Part shown: positions 25,614 through 34,135 of the stretch, piece by piece
How the letters are laid out: each line of letters starts with the position of its first letter
Numbering within the stretch: position 1 is the stretch's first letter
Origin: Albitalea sp966211955
Lineage (GTDB): Bacteria; Pseudomonadota; Gammaproteobacteria; Burkholderiales; Burkholderiaceae_C
Assembly (NCBI GenBank): GCA_966211955.1
Contig: CBIHOF010000025.1
Span: forward strand, 12,716-76,715
Length of the DNA: 64,000 nucleotides
Reading direction: 5' to 3'
The notes under the pieces: model-generated
What the model saw: only the letters and a program-made list of their open reading frames with translations
The model's database searches: none
Told to the model about the DNA's origin: nothing
Translations under genes and position numbers: made by a program

Positions 25614-26678
25614 GTCGGCGCTGCTCGCTTCGCCCAGCGACACGCCGATCTCGCGCGCGCTGCGCAGCAGCGGGTGATCTTCCGGCACGACGCGCCGCAG
25701 GCCCGCGATGCTGGAAAGCGGCGCGTGGCCGATGTGGCCGGATCGCAGCGTCACCATCTGTCCCCACGCGCCTTCGCGCACCAGCGCGGCGGCGGCGCAA
25801 CCGTATTGCGTTGCAAGCACGCGATCGGTGGCGGTGGGCGGGCCGCCACGCTGGATGTGCCCCAAGGCGACGGCGCGCGTCTCGCTGTGCAGCAAAGGTT
25901 GAAGCTCGCGCGCCAGCGATTCAGCGATGCCGCCCAGGCGCTCGGGCTCCGGCGCGCCTTCCACGCGGGTACGCACCAGCGCCTTGCCGTGCAAGGGCCT
26001 GGCACCTTCGGCCACGCAGATGACGGTGAATCGCTGCTGCGCTTCGCGCGCGCGGCACACCTGGACGATGGCGTCGAAGTCATAGCCGATTTCGGGCAGC
26101 AGGATCACGTCGGCACCCGACGCAATGCCCGCTTCGAGTGCGATCCAACCCGCGTGGCGGCCCATGGTTTCCACGAGCATCACGCGGCGCAGGCTCTCGC
26201 CGGTGGTCTGGACGCGGTCGATGGCCTCGGTGGCGCGCGCCACGGCGGTGTCGAAGCCGAAGCTGCGCTCGACGCCCTCGATGTCGTTGTCGATCGTCTT
26301 GGGCACGCCCACGGTCGGCAGGCCTTGCCGGTGCAGTGCCTCGGCAATCGCCATCGTGCCGTCGCCGCCAATCGCGACGATGCCGTCCAGGCCGAGTTCG
26401 CGCGCATAGGCCACGACCTCGTCGCGAAGGTCACGGCCGTCGTGGGCCAGGGGGCTCACCCGGTTGGTGCTGCCGAGCAGGGTGCCGCCGACGGCGACCA
26501 TGCCGCTCACCGAGCGCCGGTCAAGCGGCCGCACGCGATGCTCGATGAGGCCGAGATAGCCGTCTTCGATGCCCACGAGCTCGGCGCCGTCACGAAGGAT
26601 CAGCGATTTCGTCACCGCGCGGATGACCGCGTTGGTGCCGGGCGCATCGCCGCCGCCGGTCAGGACGCCGATGCGCAC
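25599..26678 (-). CDS. pfkA: 6-phosphofructokinase (ATP-type, group with GGDGT and PKTIDND)
   Basis: 359-residue phosphofructokinase. I chose GTG 26676-26678 because GAGG precedes it and it yields the family start RIGVLTGGGDAPG. GGDGTM has Gly where PPi-dependent enzymes have a second Asp, indicating ATP use, while GVPKTIDNDI has Lys rather than Gly, as in the actinobacterial ATP enzymes. It catalyses the committed EMP step. Many betaproteobacteria lack this enzyme, so a copy inside a low-oxygen island is notable. Probably transcribed with the lipoprotein, membrane protein and USP genes upstream. Confidence 0.88.
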   Translation of the reverse strand: MRIGVLTGGGDAPGTNAVIRAVTKSLILRDGAELVGIEDGYLGLIEHRVRPLDRRSVSGMVAVGGTLLGSTNRVSPLAHDGRDLRDEVVAYARELGLDGIVAIGGDGTMAIAEALHRQGLPTVGVPKTIDNDIEGVERSFGFDTAVARATEAIDRVQTTGESLRRVMLVETMGRHAGWIALEAGIASGADVILLPEIGYDFDAIVQVCRAREAQQRFTVICVAEGARPLHGKALVRTRVEGAPEPERLGGIAESLARELQPLLHSETRAVALGHIQRGGPPTATDRVLATQYGCAAAALVREGAWGQMVTLRSGHIGHAPLSSIAGLRRVVPEDHPLLRSAREIGVSLGEASSADSTLT

Positions 26679-26724
26679 GATGCCGCCTCGTGGTGACCAT
26701 CGCAGCCGCACGCCGCGGCCAGGC

Positions 26725-27117
26725 TCACTGCTTGTCCTTCATGCCCATGTCGCACATGGCGTCGGGCGCAGCCGCCGACGCTTGCGGGCCGTCGGCCTTC
26801 ATGTGCTCTTTCATCTTCTCCTGCATGCGCTTGTGCATCGCCTGGCGGTGCTCGTCGAGGACGCGCTTGCCGTCGTCGTCGCTCTTGCCATCGCACATCA
26901 TCTTGCGCTCGTCCGCCGACATCATCGGGCAGTCGGCGCCCGGCTTCATCATGCCCATCCCCATGCCGCCGGAGGTTCCCGAACTCATGGCGCCGTGGTC
27001 CATGCGGTCTTGCGTGCCCATGTGCGAACACCCCACGAGCAGCGCCGATGCCGCGGCCGCAAGGGCGAACATCAAGGGCCGGTTCATCGGCGTGCAAATT
27101 GTCGTGACGCTCTTCAT
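26725..27117 (-). CDS. Methionine-rich small lipoprotein
   Basis: 130-residue predicted lipoprotein: signal region MFALAAAASALLVGC with lipobox Cys near residue 30. The mature part has clustered Met and His (GGMGMGMMKPG, DRMDHGAM) and a charged helical stretch rich in Lys and Met (about 85-115). Met/His richness could reflect copper binding, but no known family is recognised. The start ATG 27115-27117 has AGGAG. It lies between a membrane protein and pfkA on one strand. Confidence 0.75.
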   Translation of the reverse strand: MKSVTTICTPMNRPLMFALAAAASALLVGCSHMGTQDRMDHGAMSSGTSGGMGMGMMKPGADCPMMSADERKMMCDGKSDDDGKRVLDEHRQAMHKRMQEKMKEHMKADGPQASAAAPDAMCDMGMKDKQ

Positions 27118-27146
27118 TGCTTGCTCCTTGCAAGGGTTGATCAAGA

Positions 27147-27686
27147 TCAGCGCGATCGGCGGCTGCTGCCGCGCCACACCAGGCCCCAGGCGACCAGCAG
27201 CAACAGGTAGTTGCCGATGATCATCCGGGGCTGTGTCCAGGCGATGCCATCGAAGGCCCAGTCGTTCAGCGGGTACAACACCGGCACCGGGTAGTAGCCC
27301 GACGAGTGCGTGAACACGTCGATGACGATGTGCGACCACCAGCCGAGCAGCGGCAGCCACATCCGGCCGAGCCCGATCGACAGCGTGAGGGTGGCGATGC
27401 CCGCGATGACACCGCTGTGCAAGAGGCAATGCAGGTGGTGCGAGGTGAGCGCCACCCAGTGGGGCAGCGGCGGCTCGTGGCCCGGCATCGCCAACGCGAA
27501 TGTGGGGAGCACGTGCCACGACCCTGTGCCGACCATCACCCACGCGATGAGGGGCAGGAACTGCGCGAGATCGGGCAGTACCGCCAGCGCCACGGTCGCG
27601 ACCAGCTCCTCGCGATCGATGAAGCGCCTTCGAAGCGCCCACGCCCCGCCGGCGGCGGCCCACAAGGCATGCGCGGCGATGTCCAT
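27147..27686 (-). CDS. Membrane protein resembling YdjM/DUF457-type metal-dependent hydrolases
   Basis: 179-residue integral membrane protein with about four hydrophobic segments. Conserved-looking polar residues lie in MDIAAHALWA, VLPDLAQFLP, LTSHHLHCLLHS and WWSHIVIDVFTHSSGYYPVP; the His/Asp placement (DxAxH at the start, PDL, SHxxxD, THS) matches inner-membrane proteins annotated as metal-dependent hydrolases (YdjM/LexA-induced type). The enzymatic role is unproven. It starts 26 bp after the USP gene and is probably co-transcribed with it. Confidence 0.7.
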   Translation of the reverse strand: MDIAAHALWAAAGGAWALRRRFIDREELVATVALAVLPDLAQFLPLIAWVMVGTGSWHVLPTFALAMPGHEPPLPHWVALTSHHLHCLLHSGVIAGIATLTLSIGLGRMWLPLLGWWSHIVIDVFTHSSGYYPVPVLYPLNDWAFDGIAWTQPRMIIGNYLLLLVAWGLVWRGSSRRSR

Positions 27687-27712
27687 GGCTTGGGTCGGGT
27701 GGGCGTCGGGGA

Positions 27713-28210
27713 TCAGCCCGACGTCGCCTCCATGGGGGTTGTGCCGCCGACGCAGCCTCGTGCCTGCTTCTTCGGCGCGGGCACGATCAGCACCGGCACT
27801 GCGCTGTGGCGGCTCACGGCTTCGGCCACGCTGCCCATCAGCGCGCGCTTGGCGCCACTGCGACCGTGCGAACTCATCACGATCAGGTCGCAGCGGTTCT
27901 GCGCGGCGCAATCGAGGATGCTCTGCGAAGCCGATTCAGTGGCAAAGCAGGCGATGTCCTGGACACGGGCGCCCGCGTCCCGCGCGAGCTTCGATGGTGT
28001 CGCCAGCAAGGCGCAGCCCTGGTGCAGGCGATGCCGCCGCATGTCTTCCAGCGGCTTGCTGGACGCGAATTCGCGCATCGTGGGGTAGTCGTCGATGACG
28101 TGCAGCAGCACGAGGCTCGCGTGCGTGTCCTTCACCAGTTGCAAGGCCTCTTGCAGCCCCCGATTCGAGGCTTCGCTGCCGTCCAGCGGGACGAGGATTC
28201 GTTGGTACAT
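27713..28210 (-). CDS. Universal stress protein, single-domain UspA type
   Basis: 165-residue UspA-family protein. It begins YQRILVPLDGSEAS and carries the ATP-site motif DLIVMSSHGRSGAKRALMGS, a variant of G-2x-G-9x-G(S) whose first Gly is Ser, then VPVLIV. A short Cys-containing tail follows. The ATG 28208-28210 has AGGAG upstream. The FNR-like box at 28277-28290 lies 67 bp upstream. It is the first gene of a probable USP-membrane protein-lipoprotein-pfkA operon. Confidence 0.9.
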   Translation of the reverse strand: MYQRILVPLDGSEASNRGLQEALQLVKDTHASLVLLHVIDDYPTMREFASSKPLEDMRRHRLHQGCALLATPSKLARDAGARVQDIACFATESASQSILDCAAQNRCDLIVMSSHGRSGAKRALMGSVAEAVSRHSAVPVLIVPAPKKQARGCVGGTTPMEATSG

Positions 28211-28276
28211 GTGCACAGCTCCTGCGCATCTCCTGCGCCGTGACCCTGATTCTTGGCGGCGCCATGGGCAGGCGAC

Positions 28277-28290
28277 TTGCGCCAGCTCAA
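28277..28290 (-). promoter_or_regulatory. FNR-like box upstream of USP-pfkA operon
   Basis: TTGCGccagCTCAA; minus-strand AAGAAT (28249-28254) follows after 22 bp, predicting a start near 28242 and a 32-nt leader. A matching -10 for the divergent CBS gene is not evident. Confidence 0.55.
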
Positions 28291-28362
28291 AGACAGGAGG
28301 TACGCGTTGGGTCCACCATGGGCTCCATGGGCGTGACACGCCCGCCCCCTGGAGCCACATCC

Positions 28363-28773
28363 ATGACCATCGGCCGGATCTGCCGCCGCGGCGTCGCAAG
28401 CGTCGGCGCCACTGCCACGCTGCGCCAGGCGGCGTGGCTGATGGGAAGCCATCGCGTGAGCGAACTGGTCGTGACGGTTGGGACGGAACTCGGCGAGCAG
28501 CCGGTGGGACTGTTGAGCAACCGCGACTTGGCCATCGAGGCACTGATGGGCGGCTTCGACGCGCCCGACAACCATGTGATGCAGCTCGCGAACCCCCGGT
28601 TCACGAGCGTGCCTGAGGACACTCGCATCGCCGACGCCGCCGTCGTCATGAGAACCGCCGGCGTGCAGCGCCTGCTCGTGACCGGTGATGGAGGCCGGCC
28701 GGTTGGCATCGTGTTCGCGGATGATCTGGCTCGCCGCTCCGGCAGCAGCCCTGGGGCCGGCAGGCGGACTTGA
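28363..28773 (+). CDS. CBS-domain pair protein
   Basis: 136-residue stand-alone CBS pair. First motif: LRQAAWLMGSHRVSELVV and PVGLLSNRDLAIEAL; second: DAAVVMRTAGVQRLLVT and PVGIVFADDLAR. I chose ATG 28363, with GGAG nearby; an earlier in-frame ATG at 28240 has no supporting site and would extend into the promoter of the divergent USP gene. It is the third CBS-only gene in the island. Convergent with the wax ester synthase gene, 15 bp apart. Confidence 0.82.
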   Translation: MTIGRICRRGVASVGATATLRQAAWLMGSHRVSELVVTVGTELGEQPVGLLSNRDLAIEALMGGFDAPDNHVMQLANPRFTSVPEDTRIADAAVVMRTAGVQRLLVTGDGGRPVGIVFADDLARRSGSSPGAGRRT

Positions 28774-28788
28774 TCGAGCCTGCGCGCC

Positions 28789-30099
28789 TTACCCACGGCG
28801 CGGTTGCCGTCGCATCGCGTCGAACTCCCGGTTGAACCCGCGTGTGATCGTCTGGGGGTCGGGCACGAGGTGCGCGTCGGCCATCACGGTAAGCGTGGCC
28901 ATGCCGCCATAGCTCAGGATGCTGATGCCCATGCCGAGCTCACGCCCGGGGTGGGGCACGCAGAACATCATGCGTTCGACCGGAACGCCCGCCAGCCCCA
29001 CGTGCGAGCGCGGGCCGATGACGTTGGTGAGCACGAGGCTGGTCTTGCTGCCGAACACGAGGCTCGCGACGTCTTCCACAGCCTTGGGAACGCGGCCGAA
29101 GATGTCGAAGAGCAGCTGCATGGCGAGCGCCAGCGGCGAATGCTTGAGCGCGTCCATGCGCGCCTTGGTGGCCTTCAGCCGGTCGAGCCTTCGGGCTTGC
29201 GACACGGGCAGGTCGAGGATGACGAGACCGAATTCGTTGCCGAGTTCGCGCGCGCGTTCGGCCGAGCGAAGGTCCACCGGCACCATGGCGCGAACCGTGG
29301 TGTGCGCAGTGTCGATGCCGCGACCCCGCAAGTAGGCACGCAAGGCGCCGGCTGCGGCGGCGACGAGAACGTCGTTGACCTTGGCGCCGATGCTTTCACC
29401 GATCGCCTTGACCTCGGCAATGGCCACGGGCTCGGACCAGGCCACGCGCTTGGCGGCGCCGAATTCGCCCTTGAAAGGCGAGGGCGGGTCGGCGGCCTTG
29501 AGCAACTGGCTGACCAACGCGGCCGCGCCGCCGACCACGAGGCCGGCCCGGTCCACGAGATCAGGTTCGGGCCGAGGCGGGATCGGCAGGCGCACCGGGC
29601 TGCCGCGCGGCATGTCGAACAGCCGCGAAGCCACCGTCATCATCGCGGTGCCGTCGCCGATGCAATGGTGATAGCGCAGCACCATTGCGCTGCCCGCGCC
29701 CACGCGCTCGACGAGGTGCACCTGCCACAGGGGTCGGGCCGGGTCGAGCGGCGTGCTCGCCAGCTCATCCACGAGCGCTCGCAGCGCCGCCTCGTCGTGC
29801 GGTGCGGGCAGGGCGACATGCCGCAGGTGGCTGTCGATGTCCAAATCGTCCACGTCCTGCCATGCAGGGGTGGCGATCGGAAAGCCTTGCTCGACCACGC
29901 GCTGCCTGAAGCGGTCGAAGCACAGCAGGTCGCGTTCGAGGACACTGCGCAGCCGGCGCAGTTGCAGGGGCCTTGCGGTGATGGCGACGGCCGTCACCAC
30001 GGCCGTGTTGACGGGCCCATCGATGTGGTACCAGGCCGCGTCGATCGCGCTCATCGGATGCGTCTGCGGGGCGCGGGTTCGCACTCCATGCACTTCCAC
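28789..30099 (-). CDS. Wax ester synthase/diacylglycerol acyltransferase (WS/DGAT)
   Basis: 436-residue acyltransferase. The catalytic HHxxxDG motif is HHCIGDG (H144-G150); the N-terminal MSAIDAAWYHIDGPVN and the second-half NDVLVAAAAGALRAYL and GPRSHVGLAGVPVERM segments match the family. I prefer the GTG start at 30097-30099 because GAAAGGA lies seven bases upstream; ATG 30054 is the alternative. It esterifies acyl-CoA to fatty alcohols or diacylglycerol, forming storage lipid. The FNR-like box at 30172-30185 with TAGAGT precedes it. Tgs1, a WS/DGAT, is a classic DosR-regulon gene. Confidence 0.9.
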   Translation of the reverse strand: MEVHGVRTRAPQTHPMSAIDAAWYHIDGPVNTAVVTAVAITARPLQLRRLRSVLERDLLCFDRFRQRVVEQGFPIATPAWQDVDDLDIDSHLRHVALPAPHDEAALRALVDELASTPLDPARPLWQVHLVERVGAGSAMVLRYHHCIGDGTAMMTVASRLFDMPRGSPVRLPIPPRPEPDLVDRAGLVVGGAAALVSQLLKAADPPSPFKGEFGAAKRVAWSEPVAIAEVKAIGESIGAKVNDVLVAAAAGALRAYLRGRGIDTAHTTVRAMVPVDLRSAERARELGNEFGLVILDLPVSQARRLDRLKATKARMDALKHSPLALAMQLLFDIFGRVPKAVEDVASLVFGSKTSLVLTNVIGPRSHVGLAGVPVERMMFCVPHPGRELGMGISILSYGGMATLTVMADAHLVPDPQTITRGFNREFDAMRRQPRRG

Positions 30100-30171
30100 G
30101 GGATGTCCTTTCGGGGTGTCCTCGCGCACGACTGCGCGCCACCCACTCTAGGCGCGGCCACGTCCGTCGAG

Positions 30172-30185
30172 TTGCGCTGGATCAG
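30172..30185 (-). promoter_or_regulatory. FNR-like box upstream of WS/DGAT gene
   Basis: TTGCGctggATCAG (minus CTGATccagCGCAA), a degenerate palindrome; TAGAGT (30145-30150) follows after 21 bp; predicted start near 30137, 38-nt leader. Confidence 0.5.
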
Positions 30186-30207
30186 TACCGGGCGCGGTAG
30201 CGGTGCC

Positions 30208-32367
30208 TCAGCGCGCCTGCGGGCGGGTTTCGAGGGTGCTGGCGACCGCTCGCATCAGCTCGTCGCGCGTGCAGGGCTTGCGCAGCAGCTGCCATGTCGC
30301 CGCTGCGCTCAGGTCGGTGTCGAGGAGGCCGGAGGAGTAGCCCGACATCAGCAGGATGGCGAGATGCGGAAGACGCCTTTGCGCCTCCGCGGCGAGCTGC
30401 GTGCCGCGCATCCCCGGGCCCAGTGCGACGTCGGTCAGCAGCAGGTCGAAGCGCGCCCCCGGGCCGAGCGCGAGCAGGGCCTCTTCCGCCGAGGCCGCGG
30501 CGTGGACGGTGCAACCCATCGCGTCCAGGAAAGTCCGCACGATGCTGCGCACCTCCGGGTTGTCCTCGACCAGCAACGTTCTCGTCCCCGCGGGAATGAC
30601 GCCGGCGCTGCGCGGCTCGTGGTCGCCGCGAGCGACGGGTTGGGCTGGGCGCGGAATGTACATCGTGATCGTGGTGCCCGCCCCGCGCGTGCTGTCGATG
30701 GAGACGGCGCCTCGCGACTGCTTGACGAAGCCGTACACCGTGCTCAGGCCGAGGCCGGTGCCGCGGCCCGCCACCTTGGTGGTGAAGAAGGGTTCGAAGG
30801 CGCGCTCGCGCACTTCGTCGGGCATGCCGGTGCCGGTGTCGGAGATTGCGACGGCGACGAACTGCTCGTCGGCCGTGCCGGGGTGTTCCAACCCCCGACG
30901 CAGGTCGGCCGAGAGGTGAAGGACGGAGTAGGCATGAAAGCGGAGCGCGCCGCCGTCGGGCATGGCGTCGCGCGCATTGATGGCGATATTGAGCAAGGCC
31001 GATTCGAGCTGGCCTGCATCGGCCAGAACGGCCAAACGCTCGTCGGGGACGTCGACCTCGATGCGAATGCGTTGGTCCAACGTTCGGCGCAGCATGTCCG
31101 CCAGCGAGGCCAGCAGCCCGGGCACGTCGACTGCCGTGGGCTGCAGCACCTGGCGTCGAGAAAACGCCAGCAGCTTGCCGGTCAGCTCGGCGGCGCGAAG
31201 CGACGCCCGCATGGCGGCAGCAACGACCTGCTGCCCCTGCGCGTTGTCGACGAGCGCGGGCAGTTCCTCCAGCACCTGCAGGTTGCCCTGGATCACGGTG
31301 AGCAGGTTGTTGAAATCGTGGGCGATACCGCCCGTCAGCTGCCCCACGCTCTCGAGCCGCTGTGCATGATTGAGCGCTTCTTCGCTGTGCGCCCGCTGCA
31401 AGGTGGTGGCCAGCAGCGTGGCCAGCGACTGCAGAAAACGAACCTCGTCATCGCCGAAGCGTTGCGACGCGCGCGAGCGCACGGTGAAGGCGCCGATGGT
31501 TCGTCCGCGGTCGGACACCGGCACGGCCAATGCGCTGGTGAGCCCTGCGTCGATATAGGACTGCGGCACCATGAAGCGCCGTTCGTCGCGATAGTTGGGA
31601 ACGATGACCGGCTCGCCGCGAGACAGCACGAAGCCGATGGAGGTATCCAGGCGGTTGGGAATGCGCGCGCCGACCGCTTCGCCGGGCACCGCACCGACCG
31701 CTCCTGCCACCCGAAACGCGGAGCGGTCGTTCTCGAGCAGGAACACCATTGCGACCTCGACCTGCAGGGCCTGCGTCGCGATGATGGGCACCTGGTCGAG
31801 CAGAACCTGCGGGTCTCGCTCATCGACCGCGATGCGGCCGGCCTGGGCGAGGTGCTCGCTGTAGCGTGCGCGTTGGAGGGCCTGCTTGACGCGCGGATAG
31901 GCGCTGATGTCGCGAATCGCGGCCACCACGAAGGGCAGGCCATGGTTCTGCAGCGGGCTCAAGGCGATCTCGACCATGACTTCGCTGCCATCGCGGCGCC
32001 TGGCCACCAGCTCCATCTGGGTGCCCATCGCACGGGCGCGCGGGGCCTCGTTGTAGGCTTCGCGGTAGGCCGCGTGACGCGGCCGGATGCTGTCGGGCAC
32101 CAGCGCATCGACACTCAGGCCGATCAACTCCTCGATGGGATAAGCGAGCAAGGTGGCGGCCGATGGATTGGCAATCGCAATGTCGCCGCTCTGGTCCACC
32201 AGCAGCAAGGCATCGGGGTAGGCCATGAAGAGGGCACGAAAGAGCGAGCGCTCTTGCACATCGGTTGGCACCTGCGGCCGCGATTCACGGGTGAGCGGGT
32301 GATTCATGAGATTGCGCCGGAGCAAGCCGTGCCGGGCTCTCGCCGGGGAGGGCGTCTTCGCCGCCAT
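30208..32367 (-). CDS. Hybrid sensor histidine kinase (PAS-GAF-HisKA-HATPase-REC)
   Basis: 719-residue soluble-looking kinase. Order: PAS (about 40-160, MAYPDALLLVDQSGDIAIAN), GAF (about 180-330), HisKA with the phospho-His in LTGGIAHDFNNLLTVIQGN, HATPase (ISDTGTGMPDE, GTGLGLSTVYGFVKQ), and a C-terminal receiver (LLVEDNPEVRSIV; Asp in DLLLTDVALGPG). The start at 32367 is supported by GGGAGG upstream; ATG 32307 has no such site. No heme- or flavin-binding residue can be identified confidently. Lies between WS/DGAT and a USP, all on one strand; likely a redox or energy sensor of the island. The output partner is unknown. Confidence 0.88.
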   Translation of the reverse strand: MAAKTPSPARARHGLLRRNLMNHPLTRESRPQVPTDVQERSLFRALFMAYPDALLLVDQSGDIAIANPSAATLLAYPIEELIGLSVDALVPDSIRPRHAAYREAYNEAPRARAMGTQMELVARRRDGSEVMVEIALSPLQNHGLPFVVAAIRDISAYPRVKQALQRARYSEHLAQAGRIAVDERDPQVLLDQVPIIATQALQVEVAMVFLLENDRSAFRVAGAVGAVPGEAVGARIPNRLDTSIGFVLSRGEPVIVPNYRDERRFMVPQSYIDAGLTSALAVPVSDRGRTIGAFTVRSRASQRFGDDEVRFLQSLATLLATTLQRAHSEEALNHAQRLESVGQLTGGIAHDFNNLLTVIQGNLQVLEELPALVDNAQGQQVVAAAMRASLRAAELTGKLLAFSRRQVLQPTAVDVPGLLASLADMLRRTLDQRIRIEVDVPDERLAVLADAGQLESALLNIAINARDAMPDGGALRFHAYSVLHLSADLRRGLEHPGTADEQFVAVAISDTGTGMPDEVRERAFEPFFTTKVAGRGTGLGLSTVYGFVKQSRGAVSIDSTRGAGTTITMYIPRPAQPVARGDHEPRSAGVIPAGTRTLLVEDNPEVRSIVRTFLDAMGCTVHAAASAEEALLALGPGARFDLLLTDVALGPGMRGTQLAAEAQRRLPHLAILLMSGYSSGLLDTDLSAAATWQLLRKPCTRDELMRAVASTLETRPQAR

Positions 32368-32490
32368 GCAAGGCGGCCTCCCGAGTCATGTTCATATGGA
32401 TCCGGCCCTGTACCGGCTGTGTCGCAGGTGACATCAGCCTAGCACTGGGCCGAGGGATGTTCCACCCCCACGTTGACGAACGGGGAACGC

Positions 32491-33318
32491 TCAGCTCGCC
32501 ATGAACACAGGAAGCGCCATGTGCTGCAACACGGTGCGGGACGCACCGCCGAACGCGAGTTCGCTCAGGCGGCCGTGTCCGTAACATCCCATCACAAGCA
32601 TGTCGGCATGTACGTCGCCGGCCAGGCCAAGCAGGCTGTCCCCGATCGTGGCCGCCGAATCGGGGTGATGGTGCACGACAGGGTCGATGCCATGCAGGCG
32701 CAGGAAGCCCACGATGCCGAGCACGCCATCGCCGCGCGCCTCGTCGCCTGCTTCGTCCAGCACGTGCACACGCCTGGACTGCCGCAACCAGGGCAGGGCG
32801 GCGGCGACCGCCCGCGCAGCGGGTGGTGTCGCATTCCAACCGATGAGGGGTTCATCGGCAGCCACGTCGAGCACTCCGGCGTGCGGGAGGACGAGGGCCG
32901 GCCGGCCGCTGCCGATCAACACCGATTCGACGAAGGCCGAGGGCGCCGCCTGCCACGATGCGGCCGATGGATCGGCCTGCCCCAGCACCAGGAGGTCGGC
33001 GTACATGGCGTGGCGCACGAATGCGTCGGCCGGTGCGTGACCATCGGCGCGAAGCCAGCGCATGTCGGCGCCGCCTTGCGCATGCGCATCATCGAACCAT
33101 GACTTCGCCCGGTCGAGATCAGCACGCTCCTGCGTCTGGAGGAAGCCGGCCGGGCGATCGGACAAGGCCAGGCGCGAAGCCTCGGCAGAAGAGCCCACGG
33201 CATACATCACCGACAGGATGGCGCTGTGCCGGTGCGCGAGCCGCCGGGCGCTCCCGAGCCTTTGAATGCTCGACGCCGTGGCGTCCAGGTGAAGCAGGAT
33301 GGATCGGAAATGGTTCAT
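32491..33318 (-). CDS. Universal stress protein, tandem two-domain type
   Basis: 275-residue two-domain USP. The N-terminus HFRSILLHLDATASS and the C-terminal DMLVMGCYGHGRLSELAFGG motif plus PVFMAS ending mirror the other two long USPs in this window; the first half is more divergent. The ATG at 33316-33318 has AAGG nearby. FNR-like box at 33388-33401 with AACAAT upstream. Confidence 0.88.
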   Translation of the reverse strand: MNHFRSILLHLDATASSIQRLGSARRLAHRHSAILSVMYAVGSSAEASRLALSDRPAGFLQTQERADLDRAKSWFDDAHAQGGADMRWLRADGHAPADAFVRHAMYADLLVLGQADPSAASWQAAPSAFVESVLIGSGRPALVLPHAGVLDVAADEPLIGWNATPPAARAVAAALPWLRQSRRVHVLDEAGDEARGDGVLGIVGFLRLHGIDPVVHHHPDSAATIGDSLLGLAGDVHADMLVMGCYGHGRLSELAFGGASRTVLQHMALPVFMAS

Positions 33319-33712
33319 GGTGAGCCTTCGCGGAGCCTGGCTGGCCGATGGGTGAAGCGATTGTTCGATCGTTGCCCTCTTGTCCGCTTGATCTTGCGCA
33401 ACGGCGGTGCTTGCGCAAGTGCCGGAACCCGAGACTTACGCGCTCATGCTGGGGGTCTGGGCGTGATCGGCATGCTGGCTCGTCGCCGCCAGGTGATGTG
33501 ACGAAAGCGGCGTGGCCTTGCGGTCGCGCCTTCCTCGAGCGGACGAGGGGTCGCTCGACTCGATACGGCAGGTGGCGCTTCTTTGTTCAGGACGCGCACG
33601 CGCTCGTGGTCTACCTTGGTGGGCTCGCTCAACGAATATCCATCCGCGGCGCGTTCGACTGCTGGAAGAAGACGCTGGAGGATCAACGCACACCCCCACG
33701 CTTTGATGCAAC
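33319..33712. other. Long intergenic region between USP and trxC
   Basis: About 390 bp without a credible gene. Near its left end is the FNR-like box for the USP gene, followed by two TTGCGCAA palindromes (33394-33401, 33411-33418). A 7-bp inverted repeat with a 10-bp loop (33535-33558) lies in the middle but lacks a T-run. Short open frames have no ribosome-binding site and no recognisable product. Confidence 0.5.
33388..33401 (-). promoter_or_regulatory. FNR-like box upstream of USP gene
   Basis: TTGATcttgCGCAA; minus-strand AACAAT (33360-33365) follows after 22 bp, the same hexamer and spacing as at the USP gene 5656-6495. Predicted start near 33353. Confidence 0.6.
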
Positions 33713-34135
33713 TCAGCGCAACTGCCCGCGTACCCACGAAAGAATGCCGGCCGCGCTCATGGCGCCGCTCTGGCGAGCGAGTTCGGCGCCATTCTTGAAC
33801 AACACCAGGGTCGGAATGCTGCGGATGCGATAGCGCATGCTCGACTTCGGCGCGGCATCGCTGTCGACCTTGACGAACCGCACCTCGGGCATCTGCCTCG
33901 CCGCCTCGGCGAACTGCGGCGCCATCATCTTGCAGGGCGCGCACCAGTCAGCCCAGAAGTCGGCAAGTACCGGCAACTCGGTCCCCTCGATGTAGCCGGC
34001 GAACGAGGCATCGTCGAGCGCCGCCGGATGCAGGCTCATCAGCGGCTCGCCGCAGCTGCCGCACAGCGGGTCGTCCTTCAGCCGGTGGTCGGGCATGCGG
34101 TTCTTTTTTCCGCATGATGGGCATACGAGCTGCAT
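33713..34135 (-). CDS. trxC: Thioredoxin 2 (TrxC) with WCAPC active site
   Basis: 140-residue thioredoxin with the TrxC N-terminal zinc module (C5-x2-C8 and C25-x2-C28) and a thioredoxin fold. The active site is WCAPC (C65, C68), with Ala where thioredoxins normally have Gly (WCGPC); the cis-Pro motif SIPTLVLF is intact. It reduces disulfides in the cytoplasm. The ATG has AAGGAG upstream. An FNR-like palindrome lies at 34215-34228. Ala in the CxxC should shift its redox potential slightly; that is inference. Confidence 0.9.
   Translation of the reverse strand: MQLVCPSCGKKNRMPDHRLKDDPLCGSCGEPLMSLHPAALDDASFAGYIEGTELPVLADFWADWCAPCKMMAPQFAEAARQMPEVRFVKVDSDAAPKSSMRYRIRSIPTLVLFKNGAELARQSGAMSAAGILSWVRGQLR

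Noticed and set aside
27137..27150. TTGATcaagATCAG, another FNR-like palindrome
   Set aside because: It lies about 20 bp from the start codon of the lipoprotein gene, and class II geometry would put the transcript start inside that gene. It is at the very end of the upstream reading frame with no -10 at 21-22 bp.
28804..32442. A 1212-codon open frame on the plus strand
   Set aside because: It runs antisense to WS/DGAT and the hybrid kinase, which have clear domains. Composition is typical of shadow frames in GC-rich DNA, with His/Arg/Ala-rich low-complexity sequence.
32447..32477. TAGGCT with a TTGAC half-site upstream of the hybrid kinase gene
   Set aside because: Only one half of the palindrome is present and spacing is 20 bp; possibly a decayed box but not supported.
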